The notes below the pieces were generated by a model. It was not told the DNA's origin, searched no databases, and was given only the letters and a program-made list of their open reading frames with translations. From Dysgonomonas sp. 521 (GTDB lineage: Bacteria > Bacteroidota > Bacteroidia > Bacteroidales > Dysgonomonadaceae), in contig NZ_QVMO01000066.1 of NCBI RefSeq assembly GCF_010501055.1, positions 1 to 32,267 on the forward strand: a stretch of DNA of 32,267 bases, read 5' to 3'. Below, piece after piece: positions 23,204 through 30,265 of the stretch. The position numbers and the translations under genes were made by a program. Every line of letters starts with the position of its first letter. The first letter of the stretch is position 1.

Positions 23204-24278
23204 AATTAAACAGAACAGGCTCTGATTCGATTGAAAAATCAGTGTATCCGCACTCTTCGAAATTATAAGTTGAAAATATTCTTTTTACCACAGCAATAAA
23301 GGCTTCATAGTCATATATGATAAAATCGATATAGGAAAAATGAAATCCCGTTGCCCCTCCTATGCTATTGGCAATACCACAAGAAGCGGTTTCCTCTACA
23401 ATTTTATCTTCAATACTGCCTCTGAAATTCACTATCTCTTCGCGTGGTACGTTTACATTTTCGAAGAAGAGAAAGCCGAATACAACCCCGTTTTCCTTTG
23501 CTTCATCAAAATGCTCCTGTTCCCCATTATAGTAATCATTAAGGATCGGCGTACAGGATGTATAACCCGAAAAGATATCTTCCCGCAGTTTCCAATCTTC
23601 ATTTTCTACTGGCTCCATACGGTATCCGCTATATATCTCGCAAGGGTTCTCAAACTTTGGCCAACTATTATTTTCTATAGCTTTGTCAATAACAGACCTC
23701 AATCCCGTAATGCTCACAGATTCTTTTTCCTGCTTATCTCCAACAAAGTCGATGTAACCAATGTATTCCATCGTATATAGCTCGCCGATAAACTGATCCA
23801 GATAAACAAAGAACATCGAATAACGCTTATTTTCTTCTAGCGACATCAGCTTTGGAGAGTAAATTTCGATATTTACCTTGCTACGGTCATTATCTATTTC
23901 AGGATAAAAAACGATATCGTCTTCCCCTATCTGCAGATCATACATTACGATCGTAGAACCGGATTCTCCATGCGCGGGCTTAGTAGAATAGAAGTTCCAC
24001 TTTTCCCACAGATGCTCCGGAGCATGATGCAGCCAATAATATAATTGCATCAGGCGGGTACGGTCGCCCTCAGGGGTAAGGATGAGTTCATACTTACCTT
24101 CTTTGCTGATACCCATTTCGAAATATATGCGATGGAAGGCTATTTGCAATATACTATCAACAAAGTTCAGTAAAGTCTTCCCCTCAACTTTATTGTCCAT
24201 CATCTCTCTGATCTGACTTTCTTCTTCCGAAAAAGATTCCCAAAACTTTAACACCCTGCTCCTAAATGAATTTTGCAT
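23202..24278 (-). CDS. Unrecognised 358-residue cytosolic protein
   Basis: I do not recognise this family. The protein is acidic, without signal peptide or membrane segments, and rich in aromatic residues. An N-terminal helical region (about 1-60: RVLKFWESFSEEESQIREMMDNK) precedes the segment GKYELILTPEGDRTRLMQLYYWLHHAPEHLWEKWNFYSTKPA. That segment resembles, from memory, a motif in uncharacterised proteins near immunity or stress genes. The C-terminal third ends in short beta-strand-like stretches (GVVFGFLFFENVNV, HFSYIDFIIYDYEAF). A perfect minus-strand TAGCTTTG box lies 32 bp upstream, so it is its own transcription unit. A 20-bp direct repeat spans its stop codon, hinting that the C-terminal end may have been altered. 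An immunity-type role is only a guess. Confidence 0.65.
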   Translation of the reverse strand: MQNSFRSRVLKFWESFSEEESQIREMMDNKVEGKTLLNFVDSILQIAFHRIYFEMGISKEGKYELILTPEGDRTRLMQLYYWLHHAPEHLWEKWNFYSTKPAHGESGSTIVMYDLQIGEDDIVFYPEIDNDRSKVNIEIYSPKLMSLEENKRYSMFFVYLDQFIGELYTMEYIGYIDFVGDKQEKESVSITGLRSVIDKAIENNSWPKFENPCEIYSGYRMEPVENEDWKLREDIFSGYTSCTPILNDYYNGEQEHFDEAKENGVVFGFLFFENVNVPREEIVNFRGSIEDKIVEETASCGIANSIGGATGFHFSYIDFIIYDYEAFIAVVKRIFSTYNFEECGYTDFSIESEPVLFN

Positions 24279-24309
24279 ATAGATAATATTATTATATTTT
24301 TAACAAAAG

Positions 24310-24317
24310 CAAAGCTA
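24310..24317 (-). promoter_or_regulatory. Promoter -7 box for the 358-residue gene
   Basis: The minus strand reads TAGCTTTG, a perfect TAnnTTTG box, followed by C. It is 32 bp before the ATG, giving a short leader. Confidence 0.55.
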
Positions 24318-24385
24318 CTAATAATTAGTAGAAATACTATATTTACGAATAAATAATTCTGTATATGATTCAAAGATAAATATAA

Positions 24386-24541
24386 AACTCGATATTCCAG
24401 CATTTTATATATATGACCCAGTACAGCACAATGAAAACACATGCGAATGCACCGGCATTAAAACTCTCATTTACATACCGTTTCGGGAATTATAAGAAAC
24501 CAAAGATCGATGAGGTGGATACTTCACGGTTTAGGAGATAG
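24386..24541 (+). pseudogene. C-terminal remnant of an outer-membrane beta-barrel protein
   Basis: An open stretch ends in APALKLSFTYRFGNYKKPK then IDEVDTSRFRR and a stop. The final SFTYRFGNYK is the last-strand pattern of Bacteroidota outer-membrane barrels (TonB-dependent receptor/OMP family), which end in an aromatic-rich strand and a short polar tail. Upstream the frame hits a stop at 24383-24385, and no barrel-like sequence is seen before it, so only about the last 40 residues survive. The remnant is still followed 33 bp later by a good plus-strand terminator, which supports it being the 3' end of a former gene. It lies between two minus-strand genes. Confidence 0.6.
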
Positions 24542-24574
24542 AACTTAGTTCGATACTCACACTATTTTTTTTAA

Positions 24575-24607
24575 GTCTCCGGGAAGTGATTTCCGGAGGC
24601 TTTTTTT
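24575..24607 (+). terminator. Terminator after the outer-membrane-protein remnant
   Basis: GTCTCCGG (24575-24582) pairs with CCGGAGGC (24593-24600), one G-U, extended by AA/TT, followed by seven T. The T-run orientation makes it a plus-strand terminator. It overlaps the stop codon of the minus-strand aroB. The rest of 24279-24385 is AT-rich with no gene. Confidence 0.75.
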
Positions 24608-25661
24608 ACATCCCGACACTTTCCCTCAAAAAATCAATAGAGTCAAATATCTCCTCTTTACCTGCTGTCCGGTTGATTTCCACTTTTCCCACATCGGAGA
24701 GAAAGGTAAAGTTTACAGTATCCGATTCGTTTTTCTTATCATGCTTCATATATGCATAGAGCCGTTCGTAATGGTCGCAGTCGAAGTAGAAACCCGGATA
24801 ATTATCTTTGATAAAATAGACAGTCCTGTACATCTTTTCTTTCGGGAAACCGCAGAATTTGTGGGACAGGTACAATTCGCATACAATACCCCATGCTACG
24901 GCATAACCGTGCTGAACAGGTTTACCCACTTCGTATGACAGGCTCTCGAAAGCGTGACCTATCGTATGCCCCAGATTAAGGGCTTTGCGTATACCCCTCT
25001 CGAAAGGATCAACTTCTACAATACGTTCTTTTACAGCAACCGAATCTACTACCAGCTGTTTCAGCTTCTCATAATCGATCTCCTCTGTATCGAACGAAAT
25101 GGTCGCGTTCCATTCCTTATCGCTGTCTATCAGCCCATGCTTTACCATCTCGGCATAGCCGGAGAGGAAATTCTGATGGTCGAGGCTCTTGAAGAAGACC
25201 GAATCGATCAATACTGTTTCGGCAGGGGCAAACGCTCCTATTTCATTCTTCAAACCATTGAAGTTGATTCCGGTCTTCCCTCCTACTGCCGCATCTACTG
25301 CGCCCAGCAATGTGGTAGGAATATTGATACACTTAATCCCCCTTTTAAAGCTGGCAGCGGCAAACCCGCCTATATCGGTCAGCATGCCTCCGCCCAGATT
25401 GATAAGCAGGGAATGGCGTGTAGCACCGTTCTCCGAAAGGTATTTCCAGATAGAGGATAATGTGTCTATGTTCTTATTGTCGTCGCCGGCCTTGATGATG
25501 ATCTTTCCGGCTTTGGCTACCTGCCCGTTATCTTTTATAAAAGGAAAACACAACCGCTCGGTGTTTTCATCCGTAAGCAGAAATAGCTTATCAAATGATA
25601 TTTGGCTTAAAATACCGGACAGGTCTTTATTCAGGTCTGTAGATTTTATTACTTTCTGCAT
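24606..25661 (-). CDS. aroB: 3-dehydroquinate synthase
   Basis: This 351-residue NAD- and metal-dependent enzyme converts DAHP to 3-dehydroquinate, the second step of the shikimate pathway. Motifs: LINLGGGMLTDIGGFAAASFKRGI (NAD binding); IPTTLLGAVDAAVGGKTGINF; the metal ligands Glu in SGYAEMVKHGLI and His in LNLGHTIGHAFESL; and HGYAVAWGIVCE. Length is normal. Upstream, at 25679-25739, is an AAAAGTAACA repeat, and 165 bp separate it from the Fic gene, so whether it is read from the fmt-fic transcript is open. It is unlinked to aroA in this window. Confidence 0.96.
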   Translation of the reverse strand: MQKVIKSTDLNKDLSGILSQISFDKLFLLTDENTERLCFPFIKDNGQVAKAGKIIIKAGDDNKNIDTLSSIWKYLSENGATRHSLLINLGGGMLTDIGGFAAASFKRGIKCINIPTTLLGAVDAAVGGKTGINFNGLKNEIGAFAPAETVLIDSVFFKSLDHQNFLSGYAEMVKHGLIDSDKEWNATISFDTEEIDYEKLKQLVVDSVAVKERIVEVDPFERGIRKALNLGHTIGHAFESLSYEVGKPVQHGYAVAWGIVCELYLSHKFCGFPKEKMYRTVYFIKDNYPGFYFDCDHYERLYAYMKHDKKNESDTVNFTFLSDVGKVEINRTAGKEEIFDSIDFLRESVGM

Positions 25662-25678
25662 TGCTCTTTATTTTAACT

Positions 25679-25739
25679 AAAAAGTAACAAAAGTGACAAA
25701 AGTGACACTTATTTGGATGTTTTTGGATGTTACTTTTTT
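25679..25739. repeat. AAAAGTAACA repeat, copy 5
   Basis: AAAAAGTAACAAAAGTGACA opens the unit and GGATGTTACTTTTTT closes it. In the middle, TTTGGATG is repeated twice. This is the best-preserved copy, with the clearest inverted ends. It lies directly upstream of aroB. The remaining bases to 25826 show nothing notable. Confidence 0.7.
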
Positions 25740-25826
25740 ATATTTAAACTATTCGGGCAGGCAAACCCGCCCCTTCATATAGATAAATTTATTATGAACT
25801 GATTAATCTTAAAAAAAATAATATCT

Positions 25827-27194
25827 TCAAGAATTCATTGCTTTTTCTATTTTTTGAAGGAGGTCTTTACCTATGTCGGAGATGATAGAATTCATTTCAT
25901 CTTCAGTAATAAAATCTGAATAGAGTTTGGTAACAACCTTATTATTATAGTTAACCCCATAACCATTTTTATAAAAAAGAAAATTGGTATCTAATGTTTC
26001 AACTGTTATATCTGTAAAAGGAAGTCTATATTTATTATAATGAAATTTCACTTGTAATCTATTTGTATTTTCAAAAGTAGCAGTATCTTCCGGTAATCTA
26101 AATATTCTATATATATCAACTAATGCGGCTTCAAAAGATTCAAACCTTTTCCACACATCATTCCACAATATAGCAACTGAACGTTCCATAAAAAGACTAT
26201 CAAATTGAGATAACTTAATGTCTAATTTTACGGCAAACGGATCTATAACATTTTCAAATACCGCTTTTACACTTTCTTCCGATTTCTTCACAACCTCTCC
26301 TCTCTTATCCCCTAAGCCCTTTTTCAACAAACTCAATTGCTTTTCCCAATCATCCTGTTCTTCGATACTTTCCCCTTTGGCTGCTCTGATAGACAGATTG
26401 AGACTCCATTCTAGTTGTTTTTCCATATACTCCACAAACGGCTTAATATCTTCAAGCTTGGCATTTGCTCCATCCGATGGAGTGAGGCCAACGTTAATAT
26501 CACATTGATGGAGTACCTGCAAATAGCTTTCTTTGTCCTCGCTTTTGATGATAACCATTGGATAATCATGACGCGCCAAAACATAGTTTACCAACAAACG
26601 GGCAATACGTCCGTTTCCATCTTCAAAAGGATGGATACGGATGTAGCGGTAGTGAACCAACGATGCTAATTCGACCGGTGACATGCGGTTTTCGGCAATC
26701 TCTTTATTCATCCATGAAATAAAGTCATTCATCATTGCCGGGGTTTCTTCGGGCGACGCGTAATGAAACTCTTCGCCTGTGGCTGTAATAACCGAATTGG
26801 GGCGGGTTTTATATACACCCACTTTTATTTCGTATCTGCTGCCGTTCTTCGGATTGATTTTCCAATAATCTTCTACAAGTATAATTTGATTGAGGTCACG
26901 AATATCCCTCTCCGTTAGTTGACGTGATTTGTCTTTTGCGATTATCCCAATCCATCGAAGCCCGGCATTATGCGCTTTCATTTCTTCATAATCACGCATT
27001 TTGGCATTACCTGTCGTATCACCAAAAATCAATAGCAATTTCGTTTGACCATACGTTAAAGTATTACCTTCAAGATGATTGGAGTTATAATTAAATTCCA
27101 GCCTGAATTTCTCATCCAGCTTTTTCTTGCAATCTTCGTCAAAAGGCTGCAAATCCTTATATTCTTTTATAAGCTTCTCTAACTGATTAATCAT
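25827..27194 (-). CDS. Fic-domain protein, probable AMP transferase with N-terminal inhibitory helix
   Basis: The 455-residue protein contains the Fic signature HPFEDGNGRIAR starting at His188, with the catalytic His and all P-loop residues intact. That predicts transfer of AMP from ATP to a protein hydroxyl. Near the N-terminus, SNHLEGN places S38-xxx-E42-G43, the (S/T)xxxE(G/N) inhibitory motif of class II Fic proteins, so it should be autoinhibited in cis. The Fic domain runs from about residue 70 to 230. The C-terminal half (230-455) has a helical linker with many Lys/Glu, then a less familiar domain; no winged helix is obvious. It starts 8 bp after fmt ends, suggesting cotranscription with a translation gene. 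No antitoxin-like small gene is adjacent. Confidence 0.9.
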   Translation of the reverse strand: MINQLEKLIKEYKDLQPFDEDCKKKLDEKFRLEFNYNSNHLEGNTLTYGQTKLLLIFGDTTGNAKMRDYEEMKAHNAGLRWIGIIAKDKSRQLTERDIRDLNQIILVEDYWKINPKNGSRYEIKVGVYKTRPNSVITATGEEFHYASPEETPAMMNDFISWMNKEIAENRMSPVELASLVHYRYIRIHPFEDGNGRIARLLVNYVLARHDYPMVIIKSEDKESYLQVLHQCDINVGLTPSDGANAKLEDIKPFVEYMEKQLEWSLNLSIRAAKGESIEEQDDWEKQLSLLKKGLGDKRGEVVKKSEESVKAVFENVIDPFAVKLDIKLSQFDSLFMERSVAILWNDVWKRFESFEAALVDIYRIFRLPEDTATFENTNRLQVKFHYNKYRLPFTDITVETLDTNFLFYKNGYGVNYNNKVVTKLYSDFITEDEMNSIISDIGKDLLQKIEKAMNS

Positions 27195-27202
27195 AATTGT
27201 TT

Positions 27203-28174
27203 TTATTTAAAATAAGCCCCTTCATCCATCTTATAACCTCTCAATACTTCATCAATCTTCATAGCCTTCTTTCCTGCAAACTGGATCTCTGTCACACTGA
27301 CAAAGCCATCCATGCAGGCTATATTCAGATAGGTTTTATTATCCGTTTCTATTGCACCCTGTGGTTGGTTTCCTGTGGAGGGTACGACTTTAGAACTATA
27401 TATCTTGACCATCTGAGGCTCTTTCGATTCGCAGCATAATTCTGTCCATGCAGTAGGGTATGGCGATAATCCACGGATAAAGTTATGGATATCTTTTGCT
27501 GATTTATTCCAGTCTATCCGGCAGGTATCCTTGAATATCTTCGGTGCGGGCTTCAGTTCTTTTTCATCCGTAAACAACTGTTCCTGCGCGACAGCATCCA
27601 CCTTGTCTTCGAGAATAAGGTCGACTGTCCTCTGTACCAGTTTAGCCCCTATAACCATCAGCTCGTCATGAATCTTTCCGGCGTTGTCTTCCTCGCCAAT
27701 CTTTACTTTTTCCTGAAGGATTACTTTTCCTGTATCTATCTCGTGGGTCAGGAAGAAAGTAGTAACACCTGTTTCTTTATCGCCGTTTATTACAGACCAG
27801 TTGATAGGGGCAGCCCCACGGTACTGTGGCAGCAGCGAGCCATGCAGGTTGAATGTGCCCAGACGCGGCATATCCCATACCACCTCAGGCAGCATACGGA
27901 ACGCGACTACTATCTGCAAATCGGCATCCCATGCTTTCAGATCGCTCAGGAACGCTTCATCTTTTAGCTTTTCGGGTTGTAGCAGAGGCAGGCCTTGCTC
28001 AAGGGCATATTTTTTCACGGCAGAATATTGTATTTTGTGCCCTCTTCCACTCGGTTTGTCGGGCATGGTAATTACACCTGCTATATTATATCCGTTTTCG
28101 ACAAGTCCTTTCAGGCTTTCCACAGCAAAGTCGGGGGTACCCATGAAAACGATGCGTAAATCTTTTTTATCCAT
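27203..28174 (-). CDS. fmt: Methionyl-tRNA formyltransferase
   Basis: This 323-residue enzyme formylates initiator Met-tRNA with 10-formyl-THF. The N-terminal Rossmann-like domain begins IVFMGTPDFAVESLKGLVE. The catalytic Asn and His are in FNLHGSLLPQYRGAAPINW, and the catalytic Asp is in HEIDTGKVI. The C-terminal OB-fold domain includes YPTAWTELCC and a FAGKKAMKIDEVLRGYKMDEG tail. Length is normal. A perfect minus-strand TAAATTTG box (28195-28202) sits about 20 bp before the start. In other Bacteroidales, as I recall, fmt lies in a cluster with a ClC channel and a Sua5/YciO gene. Here a 566-residue gene and a MITE lie between fmt and the ClC gene. Confidence 0.96.
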   Translation of the reverse strand: MDKKDLRIVFMGTPDFAVESLKGLVENGYNIAGVITMPDKPSGRGHKIQYSAVKKYALEQGLPLLQPEKLKDEAFLSDLKAWDADLQIVVAFRMLPEVVWDMPRLGTFNLHGSLLPQYRGAAPINWSVINGDKETGVTTFFLTHEIDTGKVILQEKVKIGEEDNAGKIHDELMVIGAKLVQRTVDLILEDKVDAVAQEQLFTDEKELKPAPKIFKDTCRIDWNKSAKDIHNFIRGLSPYPTAWTELCCESKEPQMVKIYSSKVVPSTGNQPQGAIETDNKTYLNIACMDGFVSVTEIQFAGKKAMKIDEVLRGYKMDEGAYFK

Positions 28175-28194
28175 CGGTTTTGATTGTTAGTGTG

Positions 28195-28202
28195 CAAATT
28201 TA
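28195..28202 (-). promoter_or_regulatory. Promoter -7 box for fmt-fic
   Basis: The minus strand reads TAAATTTG followed by CACAC, a perfect TAnnTTTG box. Transcription would begin only about 14 nt before the fmt start. The MITE at 28246-28427 lies just upstream and could supply or disturb the -33 region and beyond. Confidence 0.6.
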
Positions 28203-28245
28203 AAGATAAAAGAGTATACCGAAAACAGAAAAGCGTAAAGATTAA

Positions 28246-28427
28246 GTAACTGTTTAAATTTTATTCGTTCAAATTTTTAGAGATGTTTTAGAGATGCTTT
28301 TTTCTTCCGCGAAACGATAATAGCGGGCTATTTGAGTTGAGAGAAAGGAAAAAACAGCCTAAAACAGTCTAAAAATGAACGAAGAAAAAGGTATAATAAA
28401 ATATTCGTATAAAATTTAAACAGTTAC
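28246..28427. mobile_element. MITE-like element C (CTGTTTAAATTTTA family)
   Basis: GTAACTGTTTAAATTTTAT (28246-28264) and its exact reverse complement (28409-28427) bound a 182-bp element flanked by TAA on both sides (28243-28245 and 28428-28430). The interior GATAATAGCGGGCTATTTGA and following bases align with the reverse complement of copy A. It occupies most of the gap between fmt and the 566-residue gene; the remaining ~85 bp (28431-28516) show nothing recognisable. Confidence 0.85.
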
Positions 28428-28516
28428 TAATAAAATCCTTACGCTTTTATTGACTCTATAATGTTTTGAGTGGGTAATGTTGCCGCATAGCGGTAAATCT
28501 ATGTAATTTCCTATAT

Positions 28517-30217
28517 CTAGCCAAGATACTTCATATCCGCTTTTTCTTCTATCTGTTGCAACAGGGAGGCTATCTGAGGCGTCGCTTTCTTTTTGCTTTT
28601 TTCAAAGTCTACAGTCTTTCCCCAGATAAAGAATATAAGGTTTGAAACATAATAATCTTCCAATCCTCCGATCGATTCGAGTAAGGCCTTGAGATTTTCC
28701 TCTGTTTCGTAAAGTGATGACAGTTTCAACGGTTTATGATCCTGACAGGCAAGGAAACATTTGGTCAATACAGGAATTGTAGTAGTATCCACACCGTATT
28801 TGTCAATGAAGGCATAAGTAAACTGGTTTTGTACCGACTGATGCTCGTCATCCACATGTTCCATATATTCCTCAACCAAAGGGAAATACTTTGGCTTGGA
28901 TAACCCCAGCCCAAAAACTGCATAAGTACCCGGCTTGGCACAGAGTTCATCCTCAACATCCTCGTACCACTCAAATTCGTACTCCGGCCGGGTTACAATA
29001 GATACATACGTGGCAATCTTGTCATACAGTTCCGGATATTGCAACGCGTTGGCAAAAAACTGGTGTGTTTTTGATTTTCCTATTTTTTTTACCGGTAAAA
29101 AGTTTTTCTCTTTCGATTTCAGCTTTATCCGGTAGCTTTTTGGGAATCCTTTTTGCTGTAGGTTACAGATAAAGTCGAGTGCTTTGCCATAACTGTCAGC
29201 AGACTCCTCCTTTATATTGATTGTAAAAGTTGCAAAAACATCGTTTGCCAGACATTCCACAGATGCATCTTTGTAATACTTGTCTGCCATATCGAAGGTA
29301 TCGCTACCCGATTTCAGCATTTCTTTGGCTTGCTTAAATCCAAGTTCAGACAACATATTCAGATATTTGATACCCTTATCCCGTGAATAATTGGGTTCAT
29401 ACTTCAGAATAAGGATTGAAGTAAAGATAACCAAGTGGATAAGCGGCTGGTCTTTTTCTTCTACTTTAGCCCCTTCCTTCAATGTGTATGAGAAATTATA
29501 ATCAGGCCCTTTCAGTTCGAAATATTTAGGAAAAAACTGCTTTATTACCCAATTATTCAGGCTTCTGACCAAATCGTTCTGCCTTCCTTTCTGCTCTTGT
29601 TTATTCCCCCTATTCAGTTCAGTTACTTTTTCAAAGATGAGGCGTATCCTGTCGGCATCGGGTACCGGATATAAAACAGGGGATACGATATGCTGTGCCA
29701 GAAAGAATATACTTAGATGGTCATTCGGGTGCTTACCGTTTATAATCTTGTTCTCTATATAGTCTTCTACATTCTTCAACAGCTTTTCTTTCTTTTGCTC
29801 ATTTACATAGTCGAGAAGGACATAGCTATTGAATAGTTTTTTCGTTCGAATACCGAATACCAGCCTGAAATAATAATTCAGAAACGGGTCGTCATCGTAC
29901 AGAGATATAACTTTATCCCTTACCTTATCTTGCAATAAAGGTATCAGTTTATTTTCCACATCTTCGGTTGCCATTAAGTCCAATTCGGGCAGTTCCTCGC
30001 GCATATATTTTTTATATCCGGTTTCGGCTACCAGAAAATATCCGGTCTTGGACATACTCAGGCTTTCTACTTTGTACGTAATTTTAAAATCATCAGCCAC
30101 GCCAGCTTGCAGGCTTGTACGCCTGACAATGCTTTCGGGCGAACCATTCAGGTTTTTGCGGTGTTCAGCTAAAGCACGTATAATAAACTCGAAAATTTGG
30201 TTTGCTATGTTTTCCAT
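28517..30217 (-). CDS. Uncharacterised 566-residue protein (resembles DUF6138)
   Basis: No enzyme motif is visible. The protein is cytosolic, mostly helical and Lys/Glu-rich. The best-looking conserved core is near residues 430-500: GTYAVFGLGLSKPKYFPLVEEYMEHVDDEHQSVQNQFTYAFIDKYGVD. This reminds me of the DUF6138 family, whose function is not known to me; the name is tentative. Around residues 275-320, YSRDKGIKYLNMLSELGFKQAKEMLKSGSD is reminiscent of Sel1/TPR-like helical pairs. It begins 48 bp after the ClC gene ends on the same strand, so it is probably cotranscribed with it. It sits where other Bacteroidales, as I recall, carry a Sua5/YciO gene between ClC and fmt. Family members are sometimes seen near toxin-immunity loci, but nothing here shows that. 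Confidence 0.65.
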   Translation of the reverse strand: MENIANQIFEFIIRALAEHRKNLNGSPESIVRRTSLQAGVADDFKITYKVESLSMSKTGYFLVAETGYKKYMREELPELDLMATEDVENKLIPLLQDKVRDKVISLYDDDPFLNYYFRLVFGIRTKKLFNSYVLLDYVNEQKKEKLLKNVEDYIENKIINGKHPNDHLSIFFLAQHIVSPVLYPVPDADRIRLIFEKVTELNRGNKQEQKGRQNDLVRSLNNWVIKQFFPKYFELKGPDYNFSYTLKEGAKVEEKDQPLIHLVIFTSILILKYEPNYSRDKGIKYLNMLSELGFKQAKEMLKSGSDTFDMADKYYKDASVECLANDVFATFTINIKEESADSYGKALDFICNLQQKGFPKSYRIKLKSKEKNFLPVKKIGKSKTHQFFANALQYPELYDKIATYVSIVTRPEYEFEWYEDVEDELCAKPGTYAVFGLGLSKPKYFPLVEEYMEHVDDEHQSVQNQFTYAFIDKYGVDTTTIPVLTKCFLACQDHKPLKLSSLYETEENLKALLESIGGLEDYYVSNLIFFIWGKTVDFEKSKKKATPQIASLLQQIEEKADMKYLG

Positions 30218-30265
30218 AGAGCAGGTAGTTTTTAAAGTTTCGTTTGTAGTTTAGGTCAAAAAGGT

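Noticed and set aside
25827..28174. Fic gene as half of a toxin-antitoxin pair
   Set aside because: The inhibitory motif is inside the same protein and no small antitoxin gene is adjacent.
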